A stretch of 7,489 nucleotides of DNA from Chloroflexota bacterium (GTDB lineage Bacteria > Chloroflexota > Ktedonobacteria > Ktedonobacterales > Ktedonobacteraceae). The position numbers and the translations under genes were made by a program. Position 1 is the first letter of the stretch; every line of letters starts with the position of its first letter. The notes under the pieces are model-generated. The model was not told where the DNA came from. It ran no database searches and saw only the letters and a list, made by a program, of their open reading frames with translations. The stretch covers positions 1 through 7,489 of the forward strand of contig JAJZEJ010000575.1 of NCBI GenBank assembly GCA_021828635.1, given 5' to 3'. This document shows positions 1 to 6,075 of this stretch, piece by piece.

Positions 1-1
1 A

Positions 2-76
2 TATATTCAAAGTTTCGATGTACAATTTGCCGTTGAAGAAGTTTACGCGAAAGTTCGCTTATTCAAAAACAAATAA
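2..76 (+). CDS. Possible C-terminal end of an upstream gene (partial)
   Basis: An open frame enters from the left edge and ends at TAA (74-76), giving 24 codons that end in VRLFKNK. The peptide mixes hydrophobic and charged residues like a normal protein tail. Its stop lies 39 bases before the strong hairpin at 116-155, which is where a terminator for such a gene would sit. There is no start codon in the window and no domain can be recognised. A competing frame (3-188) is also open, but it runs through the hairpin and into the end of the DinB-like gene, so it is less likely. This is an inference from position and peptide character only. Confidence 0.35.
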   Translation, partial: YIQSFDVQFAVEEVYAKVRLFKNK

Positions 77-115
77 TGGTACCCCAGACAGTTTGGCAAA
101 TAGAATATCCAGTCA

Positions 116-155
116 AAAAGAAGCGGTTGATCCTGTGAGGTCAGCCGCTTCTTTT
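116..155. terminator. Bidirectional intrinsic terminator
   Basis: A 15-base-pair stem (116-130 with 141-155) contains one T-G wobble and closes a 10-base loop. The arms carry GAAGCGG and CCGCTTC. On the minus strand the stem ends in TTCTTTTTG, a classical U-tract, 6 bases past the stop codon of the DinB-like gene. On the plus strand the stem ends in CTTCTTTTC. It probably ends the minus-strand DinB-like gene and also any plus-strand gene entering from the left. Confidence 0.85.
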
Positions 156-161
156 CAAAAT

Positions 162-683
162 TTATACGTTGCCATAGATACCCTCTAGCCCATAGTTGCC
201 GAGGGCTAAGGAAAGCTCGCCCCCATGATGAATCTCATGTTCAAGAACATGCCAGATAATCCACTGCCGTGTGCGTTGGCCAAAGATTCTCTGCTCTTCT
301 TCGCTCAAGAATGGTGGACTTGGGAAAATATGCCCAAGATCAGCTGGAGTCCAGCGAGCAAGTGCATCGGCAATCATGCGCCAAGTGGCCTCAAGTCCGG
401 CAACCAGTTCGACGGATTCAAGCGCAGGTTGCGCCTCTTTGTCCGCGGGATCCCAGTGCGCTATGGAGGCAAGATCGGGACTTCCTTCACCCATCCATCC
501 CTGGAACCACCAGACACGATTGGCAATAATATGTTGCGCAATCATTCCTATCGACCAGTGATGTGATGAGGCGGGTAACGCAAGCTGCTTGGGGGAAAGC
601 GGTGCAATCATTTCGACTAGGCTTGGCTGGTAGGTCTCCCAGCCTTTGTAGAATGTGATGAGTGAGAGTGTTTGTTCAGTCAT
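162..683 (-). CDS. DinB family (DinB/YfiT four-helix fold) protein
   Basis: This 173-residue protein has the length and pattern of the DinB/YfiT-like superfamily, small cytoplasmic four-helix bundles that bind a divalent metal through three histidines. The likely ligands are H51 (in AQHIIANRVWW) and the H-x3-H pair H149/H153 (in HVLEHEIHHGGE) near the C-terminus. The HHGGEL ending of that motif is typical. Family members include metal-dependent thiol transferases (bacillithiol or mycothiol linked) and many proteins of unknown role, so no substrate can be assigned. An in-frame ATG at 707 would add eight residues. The start at 683 is preferred because AAGGAG lies 9 bases upstream of it, while the 707 start has only a weak GGTGG. 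The gene appears monocistronic, with an extended -10 promoter upstream and a hairpin terminator just downstream. Confidence 0.88.
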   Translation of the reverse strand: MTEQTLSLITFYKGWETYQPSLVEMIAPLSPKQLALPASSHHWSIGMIAQHIIANRVWWFQGWMGEGSPDLASIAHWDPADKEAQPALESVELVAGLEATWRMIADALARWTPADLGHIFPSPPFLSEEEQRIFGQRTRQWIIWHVLEHEIHHGGELSLALGNYGLEGIYGNV

Positions 684-692
684 GTGTGTCTG

Positions 693-698
693 CTCCTT
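693..698 (-). promoter_or_regulatory. Ribosome binding site fixing the DinB-like start
   Basis: On the minus strand this reads AAGGAG, 9 bases before the ATG at 683. It lies inside the longer reading frame that begins at 707, so it supports the shorter protein. Confidence 0.75.
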
Positions 699-758
699 AC
701 TTCTCATAATGTGCCACCAACCGCAAGCACAACCAGCCCAATGGGTGACGGCTTGAGC

Positions 759-767
759 ATTATAGCA
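759..767 (-). promoter_or_regulatory. Extended -10 promoter for the DinB-like gene
   Basis: On the minus strand the sequence is TGCTATAAT: a perfect TATAAT preceded by the TGn extension that lets sigma-70-type polymerase work with a poor -35. No good -35 is visible at the usual distance. The predicted leader is about 70 bases. The site lies just outside the dyad-symmetric block at 812-937, which is therefore upstream of this promoter. Confidence 0.6.
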
Positions 768-811
768 TGGAACACAGGCGCAAAACTTCTCCTATCTTGC
801 TCTCATCCGTA

Positions 812-940
812 GCATATCATTTGTAACATGGCACCCATAAGGAGTATCACTACATATATCGTGCCATTGCGGCGCGTTTTCATGCAATGATACCCCTTGT
901 GAGTGCCATGTTATGAGTAGCATGTTACGAATGATATATG
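812..940. repeat. Nested dyad-symmetric intergenic sequence
   Basis: This 250-base gap between two minus-strand genes is dominated by inverted repeats. An outer pair (814-830 and 921-937) matches at 16 of 17 positions around the core GTAACATG. An overlapping pair (824-855 and 882-913) contains a perfect 11-base arm, TAACATGGCAC, then AAGG and GTATCA blocks broken by single mismatches. A small stem, CATTGC/GCAATG (865-870 with 884-889), sits near the centre. CATGTTA occurs twice on the right side (907-913 and 921-927, period 14), so the left arm has two possible partners. GTGCCAT or its complement occurs three times. It could be a decayed miniature transposon, a structured 3' untranslated region of the gene at 960-1634, or a cluster of operator sites. 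There is no U-tract, so simple termination is not clearly supported. Confidence 0.65.
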
Positions 941-959
941 GTGAATATCACATTCTATG

Positions 960-1634
960 CTACAGCTTCTTAAAGTCGTGGTGCAGCAGTTTGTTCACCA
1001 AAGCGGGATGCTTCTGGATGAAGGTGCTGATGGCACTCTGTTGAGCAGAGGTCATATTACCAGCACTGACCGCGCTATTCAGTGAACTGTTGATCGCATT
1101 GCTCACAACCGTTTTGAGTTGTGCCAGCGAAACTTTCTGCGTTTTGGCGATTTGCGCCAGGCTCTTACCACTCTTGAGGTCGCTAACCAACTGGCTACTG
1201 CTCAGATTGAGACCCTGCGCGATCTGATTCGCCACGTTCGAGCGGTCCTTGCTCCAGAATTGGTGCCAGACGAAGCGTGCGTAGGGCTGATGTTTCGTGT
1301 TCGCGCACACCTGATGCGACTGAATACGCTGCGTCAGCGTGCTACCCTGTGCCTGCGTTAGCTTGCCATCTTTGACCAGTTGGTTTACGAGATCGATCTG
1401 CGCCTGCTGACGGTCTTGTTGCAGCGTGCTGACTGAGACACCCAGACGATTAGCCAGGTCTTGATTGAACTGTACACAATATTGGTTTTGTGTCGAGCTG
1501 GTCGTGGTCGGCGTTGGTGAACCGGAAGCACTACTTGCGGAGGCCGCCCGTGGCAACGCAACAATCGCGCCAATCAGAATCGCGGCGAGTAGTACGACAC
1601 CACCACCGATCAGCAACATTCTTTTCTTATTCAT
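960..1634 (-). CDS. Exported membrane-anchored protein with duplicated helical module
   Basis: This 224-residue protein of unknown function begins with a basic MNKKR stretch and a strongly hydrophobic segment (residues 7-27). A Ser/Thr/Pro/Ala-rich linker follows (about 30-50), as in a signal peptide or N-terminal anchor with the rest outside the membrane. The remainder has two modules of the same type. Residues 60-107 and 162-209 align over 48 positions without a gap, with 15 identities, including the VS....L start and the G..T.AQ turn. C53 and C110 flank the first module and could form a disulfide bond outside the cell. The repeat resembles short helical modules in secreted proteins of Gram-positive-type bacteria and Chloroflexota, but I cannot name a family with confidence. 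Start: ATG at 1634, with AAAGGAG 10 bases upstream. It diverges from the two-component operon, so it is a candidate target of that system. Confidence 0.82.
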   Translation of the reverse strand: MNKKRMLLIGGGVVLLAAILIGAIVALPRAASASSASGSPTPTTTSSTQNQYCVQFNQDLANRLGVSVSTLQQDRQQAQIDLVNQLVKDGKLTQAQGSTLTQRIQSHQVCANTKHQPYARFVWHQFWSKDRSNVANQIAQGLNLSSSQLVSDLKSGKSLAQIAKTQKVSLAQLKTVVSNAINSSLNSAVSAGNMTSAQQSAISTFIQKHPALVNKLLHHDFKKL

Positions 1635-1644
1635 AATGAGTAAG

Positions 1645-1651
1645 CTCCTTT
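1645..1651 (-). promoter_or_regulatory. Ribosome binding site of the exported protein
   Basis: The minus strand reads AAAGGAG, 10 bases before the ATG at 1634. It is a strong Shine-Dalgarno match and supports this start, which places the basic MNKKR stretch directly before the hydrophobic segment. No convincing -35/-10 pair was found upstream for this gene. Confidence 0.7.
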
Positions 1652-1798
1652 GCTAGCGATACTCTATCTATACCTTTTTCCATTCATTTCATTGCGTCAC
1701 ATCAGGCAAGAGTAACGCTTTCGTCTGTTCCGTGTTGCCCTCTTCCTTGTGACATCTCTATCGTAAGACACAAGCTTAAAATATCCGTCACGCTGAGT

Positions 1799-1820
1799 TC
1801 AAGATTTGCTCAAGATATGC
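1799..1820. promoter_or_regulatory. Tandem 11-bp repeat, candidate response-regulator operator
   Basis: TCAAGATTTGC (1799-1809) is followed directly by TCAAGATATGC (1810-1820), with one difference in 11 bases. The 11-base head-to-tail period is that of PhoB/OmpR-family binding boxes, in which two winged-helix domains bind in tandem. A weaker match, TCACGCTGAGT (6 of 11), lies in phase just upstream at 1788-1798. An inverted copy of the core, ATCTTGA, occurs at 1893-1899 just before the regulator's ribosome binding site. The position between a divergent gene and the regulator's own operon fits autoregulation. Binding is inferred, not shown. Confidence 0.45.
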
Positions 1821-1868
1821 CGCCAGTAGAAAATTCATCGTTAGAGCTATATTTTTCAGAGGATTGCG

Positions 1869-1874
1869 TATGAT
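1869..1874 (+). promoter_or_regulatory. Weak candidate -10 for the two-component operon
   Basis: TATGAT matches TATAAT at five of six positions, but no good -35 lies about 17 bases upstream, as would be expected of an activator-dependent promoter. TATATT at 1848-1853 is an alternative. It would put the tandem 11-base repeat immediately upstream of, or overlapping, the -35 region. I cannot choose between them. Confidence 0.3.
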
Positions 1875-1902
1875 ACTATACAGATATGTTTCATCTTGAC
1901 AC

Positions 1903-1908
1903 AGGGAG
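1903..1908 (+). promoter_or_regulatory. Ribosome binding site of the response regulator
   Basis: AGGGAG lies 8 bases before the ATG at 1917. An in-frame TTG at 1896 would extend the protein by seven residues, but it overlaps this site and has no Shine-Dalgarno of its own. Confidence 0.75.
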
Positions 1909-1916
1909 AACGCTCT

Positions 1917-2690
1917 ATGGCGCAAAAAATACTGGTAATTGAGGACGAAGAAGGCATCATTCACTTAATCAATCTCTATCTGAAAGATGCTGGCTTTACG
2001 ATTATCGTTGCTAACGACGGCGCAGATGGCCTGGCACTGCATGCACGCGAGCATCCTGATCTGGTCATTCTAGATATCATGCTACCAGCTATCGACGGCT
2101 TCGAGGTTTGTCGCCGCATCCGCGCCTGGTCCAACACACCCATTCTCATGCTGACCGCACGCATCGCCGAGGATGACCGCATTACTGGCCTGGACCTGGG
2201 TGCCGATGACTATCTGGCAAAGCCGTTCAACCCACGTGAACTGGTCAGTCGCGTGCGTGCTATCCTGCGCCGCGCCAGCAACCAGCCCAACGGAGAGGCA
2301 ACACCAGCATCGGCAGGACAGGCAACGCATAGTAGCAATGGCAGCAACACGGCCAATGCCTCTGTTCTGCGTTTTTCTGGCCTGTTAATCGACCTGCTGG
2401 CACGCCGTGTTGATGTCAATGGCAAAGAGATCGCGCTGACTCCTACTGAATTTGACCTGCTAGCCCTTTTAGCCAAATCGCCCGAACGTGTCTTTACGCG
2501 CGAGGTTTTGATGAATCAGGTCTGGGGCTATGACTACTTGGGCGACGGACATACTATCGATGTGCATATGAGCGCCCTGCGCAAGAAGATCGAGGGTGCT
2601 TCCGGCTTGCGACACATTAAAACCGTCTGGCGCGTTGGCTACCGCTTTGAGGCGCGACCACAACCGCTCTCATCATCGTCTCCATCATAG
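1917..2690 (+). CDS. OmpR/PhoB-family response regulator
   Basis: This 257-residue cytoplasmic transcription factor is activated by phosphorylation. The receiver domain (about 3-117) has the complete active site: acidic pair E9/D10, phospho-acceptor D53 in LVILDIMLP, T80 in MLTAR, and K102 in LAKPF. A Ser/Asn/Gly/Thr-rich linker of about 30 residues follows (roughly 122-150). A winged-helix effector domain (about 155-247) carries the family signatures LTPTEFDLL, TREVLMNQVWGYD, DVHMSALRKKIE and TVWRVGYRF. Translation starts at the ATG with the AGGGAG site, and MAQKILVIEDE is a typical start for the receiver fold. The partner is the kinase encoded 21 bases downstream. The tandem 11-base repeat upstream is a plausible binding site. 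The signal and regulon cannot be read from sequence. Confidence 0.95.
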   Translation: MAQKILVIEDEEGIIHLINLYLKDAGFTIIVANDGADGLALHAREHPDLVILDIMLPAIDGFEVCRRIRAWSNTPILMLTARIAEDDRITGLDLGADDYLAKPFNPRELVSRVRAILRRASNQPNGEATPASAGQATHSSNGSNTANASVLRFSGLLIDLLARRVDVNGKEIALTPTEFDLLALLAKSPERVFTREVLMNQVWGYDYLGDGHTIDVHMSALRKKIEGASGLRHIKTVWRVGYRFEARPQPLSSSSPS

Positions 2691-2711
2691 TAACTCAAGA
2701 GGAATGCAAAG

Positions 2712-4274
2712 ATGCGTACCCACTGGTGGCAAAGTATTCGCTGGCAACTGGCTCTCGGCTCTACTCTCGTCGCGCTACTGGCAACCGGCCTGTTGGCGCT
2801 CACAGCCCTGCTAGCAATTATCAGCTACTATAGCATTGAGCAAAAGAATAGCTTGGATACAACGGCCATCAGCGATGCCCATGATATGAGTGTAGCCTAC
2901 ACGCAATATGGCACTTTTCAGCAAGCATTATTACAAAGTAATAGTATTACAACTGAGCAGAAGATACAATATTATATTCTAGTTTTCAATAATAAAGACA
3001 AAGTTGTCTATGCGCCCGGAACTCTTATTACCCGTACACCAATATTACATACGCTAACCCTCGCCTTACATAATCCCAATACCTCCTATCCCTCTGTCAA
3101 CGGATTGCGCAATGCGATTATAGAGGCACAAAGTAATCGGCAGGTCGAGAGCCAGATTGGGCCAAGCCGTCCCGTGGCACGTCCCTTTATTGCTGTGCCG
3201 ATTACTGCTGGCCTCAATAATTCTTCAGTGATGGGTGTTCTGCTGATGATGCCTAGAAGCGCGGCTGATAATACGGTACCATCCTTCATCTCTGCGGTTG
3301 GTAAAGCTGTGCTGCTCGGCTCGCTGGTCGCGGCGTTTGTTGCGGCGCTGGCTGCTATTCTCTTCTCACGTACCATCACGCGCCCACTTTCGCGCCTGAA
3401 TGGTGCAGCACGTTCGATGGCTGGGGGTGACTACAAAGTGCGTGTTGAAACCGAAGTGCCAGGTGAGTTGGGTGAACTGGCACATAGCTTCAACGAAATG
3501 GCGGCGCAACTCAACCGCGATGTCGAGGAGCTACACAAACAGGAAGAGTGGCGACGTGAACTGATTATGAGCGTCACGCATGATCTGGCTACACCACTCA
3601 CCGCCATCGCCGGTCTGGGCGAGGCGCTGGTCGATGGCGTCAACCAGAGCCGCGAGGATTACGAGGAGACGGGGCGTGTGATTGTGCGCGAGACGCTACG
3701 CCTGCGTCGTCTGGTGCGCGACCTGCATATCATGGCAAAGGTCGAAGCTGGTGCGCTCTATCCGGTGCGCAAACCGATCCGACTGGCGGCACTGGTTGAT
3801 GAGGTGCTGGCTGTGCTGGCTTCGGAATTCGAGCGTGCGCAGGTTGAGCCAAACAACACTATTCCTTTCTCCGCGCCGCCCATCCCTGTCGATACTGATA
3901 TGTTGACCCGCGTCTTCACCAACCTGTGCAGCAATGCTATCCGCCACACCCCCCCTGGCGGCACAGTGACTATCGCCGCTCAGCAACGTGGTGATACCCT
4001 AATGGTCGCCGTCACCGACACTGGCGAGGGCATTCCCCCCGATGCCCTTCAGCGTGTCTTCGAGCGTTTCTTCCGTGCCGATAGCGCACGCCGTTCCTCA
4101 ACCGGTGGCAGTGGTCTGGGACTGGCTATCGTCAAGGCTATGATTGAGGCACATGGTGGAACGATCTGGGCCGAAAATGCTCCTGGTGGGGGCGCACGCT
4201 TCGTCTTCACACTTCCACTCAACCCAACAAAAAACGACGAAATCATCAACGCCAAAACCGTCCAGCTAACCTGA
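2712..4274 (+). CDS. Membrane sensor histidine kinase (HAMP, HisKA, HATPase)
   Basis: This 520-residue inner-membrane kinase should phosphorylate the adjacent regulator. Domains in order: a first membrane helix (about 13-40); an extracytoplasmic sensor region (about 41-190) of no recognised family; a second membrane helix (about 193-219); a HAMP linker (about 219-272, with TRPLSRL and MAGGDYKVRV); a dimerisation and phosphotransfer domain with phospho-acceptor H290 in SVTHDLATPL; and an ATP-binding domain with the N-box around N404/N408, DTGEGIP (436-442), ERFFRAD (451-457) and GGSGLGLAI (466-474). All catalytic motifs are intact. Start: ATG at 2712 with AGAGGA 8 bases upstream, in an operon with the regulator. 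The sensor-coding part is much richer in A+T than the catalytic part. The stimulus is unknown. Confidence 0.95.
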   Translation: MRTHWWQSIRWQLALGSTLVALLATGLLALTALLAIISYYSIEQKNSLDTTAISDAHDMSVAYTQYGTFQQALLQSNSITTEQKIQYYILVFNNKDKVVYAPGTLITRTPILHTLTLALHNPNTSYPSVNGLRNAIIEAQSNRQVESQIGPSRPVARPFIAVPITAGLNNSSVMGVLLMMPRSAADNTVPSFISAVGKAVLLGSLVAAFVAALAAILFSRTITRPLSRLNGAARSMAGGDYKVRVETEVPGELGELAHSFNEMAAQLNRDVEELHKQEEWRRELIMSVTHDLATPLTAIAGLGEALVDGVNQSREDYEETGRVIVRETLRLRRLVRDLHIMAKVEAGALYPVRKPIRLAALVDEVLAVLASEFERAQVEPNNTIPFSAPPIPVDTDMLTRVFTNLCSNAIRHTPPGGTVTIAAQQRGDTLMVAVTDTGEGIPPDALQRVFERFFRADSARRSSTGGSGLGLAIVKAMIEAHGGTIWAENAPGGGARFVFTLPLNPTKNDEIINAKTVQLT

Positions 4275-4293
4275 TAATATTTACCCCAAAAAT

Positions 4294-4383
4294 TCGTAGG
4301 GGCGTGATTTATCACGCCCTGCATCCCCGATGAGAGGCAACCACCTGATGAGAGCCAGGGCGTGATAAATCATGCCCCTACGA
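4294..4383. repeat. Composite GTAG-headed inverted repeat (REP/MITE-like pair)
   Basis: Two arms, 4294-4320 and 4357-4383, are reverse complements over 27 bases with one mismatch (position 4304 in the left arm). Each arm is itself a palindrome: in the left arm GGGCGTGAT and ATCACGCCC flank a TT centre (4300-4319). The 36-base spacer holds the direct repeat GATGAGAG (4329-4336 and 4347-4354). Reading inward from either end, the element begins TCGTAGGGGC, so GTAG lies at each outer end. That tetranucleotide heads REP elements mobilised by RAYT transposases (family knowledge). The element lies between converging gene ends, and its right edge overlaps the last codons of the decarboxylase gene. 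It could act as a bidirectional transcription stop, although it lacks a U-tract. Confidence 0.85.
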
Positions 4384-5883
4384 TAAGAGGGTCAGCAAAC
4401 CGTTTTGCAATTCATCCCATAAAGCGCGTACATCCTGCTCAGTGGTGCGAATATTGCCGATAGCGACACGAATGGTGAACTGACCGCGCAACTTGGTGTG
4501 CGAAAGGAAGAAATGACCAGCCTCGTTGATGCGTGTCATCAGACGTTCGTTTAGCTCATTGAGCATCTCTTCGTCATCCAGACCGCGCGGATGGGCGCGT
4601 AGACAGACTAGGCTAAAAGGTGCGGGAGCCATGATCTCAAAATCTGGTGACACCTCAACCCATTGCGCAAGTTCTTGCGCCGTGCGAATATGCTCGTGCA
4701 AACGTGCCGCCAATCCCTCCTGGCCGAAGTAACGCAGAATCATCCATAGCTTGAGCGAGCGGAAGCGGCGGCCCAGTGCGTTGCCGTAGTCCATCAGGTT
4801 CGGCGTTTCGTCGCCCTTGCTCTCGCCTTCGCTCTGGACATTGCGCAGATATTCGGGTACGAGACTAAAGGCGGCTTTGATGACATCCGGCTTGCGGGTG
4901 TAGAGGAGACTACAATCTATCGGCGTGAAGAGCCATTTGTGTGGATTGACAATCAGCGAATCGGCACGTTCGACACCCTGCATAATCCAGCGCAGTGATG
5001 GGTCGATAGCCGCGATACCACCATACGAGCCATCAACATGTAGCCAGAGACCATAGCGTTCACAGATATCCGCGATTTGCGGCACGGGGTCGATACTGGT
5101 CGTTGAGGTTGTGCCGATAGTTGCTACGACGGCGAAGGGCTGATAGCCACGTGCGATATCCTCCTGAATGGCCGCTTCCAACGCCTGTGCATCCATACGA
5201 AACTGATCGTCGGTGGGTATCTTGCGCAATCCTTCCTGACCGATGCCCAGTGTGATAATGGCTTTATCAACCGAGGAATGTGTCTCTTGCGAACAGTAGC
5301 AGCGCAGAGGCGGCAATTCGTGGCGTCCAGCCATACCTTTCTGGCGAATATAGAGATGTGGAACAGCCTCGCGGGCCGCTGCCAGCGCATAAAGAACGCC
5401 AGTTGAGGCCGTGTCATTGATAACACCGAAGAGCGGATCGGGCAGACCGAGCATCTGGCGCAACCAATCCAGTGTCACCTGCTCCAACTCGGTCGCGGCA
5501 GGCGAGGTGCGCCAGAGCATGGCATTGACGTTGAGTGCGCTTGCCAGCAGTTCGCCTAAAATGCCGGGGGCGGAGCCGCTAATGCCGAAATAGGCCATAA
5601 AGCCAGAGGCATTCCAGTGTGTGATCCCAGGAAGTAAAATATGCTCGAAGTCGGCCAATATCTGTTCCATCGGCTCCGGCTCTGTAGGTGGCAGTTTGGG
5701 CAACGCTTCCCGAATCTCCCCCGGCGTATTGCGCGAGAGGACGGGATACTGGCCCGCGTGGGCCAGATAATCGGCAATCCAGTCTACGACCTGATAGCCA
5801 TAGCGGCGAAACGCCTCTGGCTCCATATCGCCAAAAACGCCCGGCTGCTGGGCTGCATCAAGCGGCTGTGGTTCTTGCGTCAT
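4378..5883 (-). CDS. Group II PLP-dependent decarboxylase, aromatic-amino-acid type
   Basis: This 501-residue cytoplasmic enzyme is close in length and layout to aromatic L-amino acid decarboxylases, which remove the carboxyl group of an amino acid using pyridoxal phosphate. The PLP lysine is K316 in VNPHKWLF. H202 in ETHSSVDKA is the cofactor-stacking histidine. D284 in HVDGSYGG should contact the pyridine nitrogen; many relatives have HVDAAYAG. Y345 in PEYL matches the catalytic-loop tyrosine needed for decarboxylation, so an aldehyde-synthase variant (Phe at that site) is unlikely. GRRFRSLKLW (371-380) is a family hallmark. Start: ATG at 5883 with AAGGA 9 bases upstream; the longer frame from a TTG at 5955 lacks support. 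The stop TAG is formed inside the neighbouring repeat. The substrate (Trp, Tyr, Phe, dopa or other) cannot be decided, and no pathway neighbours are present. Confidence 0.92.
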   Translation of the reverse strand: MTQEPQPLDAAQQPGVFGDMEPEAFRRYGYQVVDWIADYLAHAGQYPVLSRNTPGEIREALPKLPPTEPEPMEQILADFEHILLPGITHWNASGFMAYFGISGSAPGILGELLASALNVNAMLWRTSPAATELEQVTLDWLRQMLGLPDPLFGVINDTASTGVLYALAAAREAVPHLYIRQKGMAGRHELPPLRCYCSQETHSSVDKAIITLGIGQEGLRKIPTDDQFRMDAQALEAAIQEDIARGYQPFAVVATIGTTSTTSIDPVPQIADICERYGLWLHVDGSYGGIAAIDPSLRWIMQGVERADSLIVNPHKWLFTPIDCSLLYTRKPDVIKAAFSLVPEYLRNVQSEGESKGDETPNLMDYGNALGRRFRSLKLWMILRYFGQEGLAARLHEHIRTAQELAQWVEVSPDFEIMAPAPFSLVCLRAHPRGLDDEEMLNELNERLMTRINEAGHFFLSHTKLRGQFTIRVAIGNIRTTEQDVRALWDELQNGLLTLLS

Positions 5884-5892
5884 CGTGAATAT

Positions 5893-5897
5893 TCCTT
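5893..5897 (-). promoter_or_regulatory. Ribosome binding site fixing the decarboxylase start
   Basis: The minus strand reads AAGGA (within AGAAGGAAT), 9 bases before the ATG at 5883. It selects this start over the upstream TTG at 5955, whose extra 24 residues look non-conserved. Confidence 0.65.
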
Positions 5898-5973
5898 CTG
5901 TATCATGTTTGTCGCGCCCGGTTATTCCATTGTGATGGAGCAATCTATGGGGCAACCAGTTTCTCTACCGGAT

Positions 5974-6002
5974 ACTGTATCACTGCTAGCGATGCGAGTA
6001 AA
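5974..6002 (-). promoter_or_regulatory. Weak candidate promoter for the decarboxylase gene
   Basis: On the minus strand TTTACT (5997-6002) and TACAGT (5974-5979) are 17 bases apart, each matching the sigma-70 consensus at four of six positions. The -10 lies in a short palindrome, GATACTGTATC (5971-5981). The match is too weak to be sure. Confidence 0.3.
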
Positions 6003-6021
6003 CCTGACCCGCAAGTTATGC

Positions 6022-6050
6022 TTGACTTAATCACTTTTTTATACTAAAAT
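6022..6050 (+). promoter_or_regulatory. Near-consensus sigma-70 promoter of the HTH gene
   Basis: TTGACT (6022-6027) and TAAAAT (6045-6050) are 17 bases apart, each matching the consensus at five of six positions. Transcription would begin near 6057, giving a leader of about 20 bases that carries the TAGGATGG ribosome binding region. This is the best conventional promoter in the window. Confidence 0.7.
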
Positions 6051-6059
6051 TCGTATAAA
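6038..6059. promoter_or_regulatory. Operator-like inverted repeat over the -10 element
   Basis: TTTATAC (6038-6044) and GTATAAA (6053-6059) are perfect inverted repeats around an 8-base centre that contains the -10 hexamer. A dimeric repressor bound here would block the promoter. The HTH protein encoded immediately downstream is the obvious candidate, because antitoxin-like XRE proteins commonly repress their own promoters. That assignment is an inference. Confidence 0.5.
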
Positions 6060-6075
6060 GATTGTAGGATGGTAT

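Noticed and set aside
18..188. Small plus-strand open frame from ATG 18, 56 codons
   Set aside because: It runs through the terminator hairpin and into the end of the DinB-like gene, and has no ribosome binding site. The frame ending at 76 is more protein-like.
1635..1760. Promoter of the exported-protein gene (TATAGA-like -10 near 1670)
   Set aside because: No -35 match at acceptable spacing was found, so I do not report it as a feature.
1896..1901. TTGACA, a perfect -35 hexamer, and an in-frame TTG start for the regulator
   Set aside because: No -10 follows at 16-18 bases. The AGGGAG and ATG at 1917 give a normal receiver-domain start, so neither use is supported.
4294..4383. CRISPR-like repeat and spacer arrangement
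   Set aside because: There are only two units, in inverted rather than direct orientation, and no cas genes are nearby.
5641..6030. 129-codon open frame on the plus strand opposite the decarboxylase start
   Set aside because: It is antisense to a well-supported enzyme gene, has no recognisable domain and no ribosome binding site.
5884..6075. A toxin gene next to the HTH protein
   Set aside because: The region holds only promoter-like and operator-like DNA, with no toxin-like open frame on either strand, and the gene after the HTH is the nuclease on the other strand.
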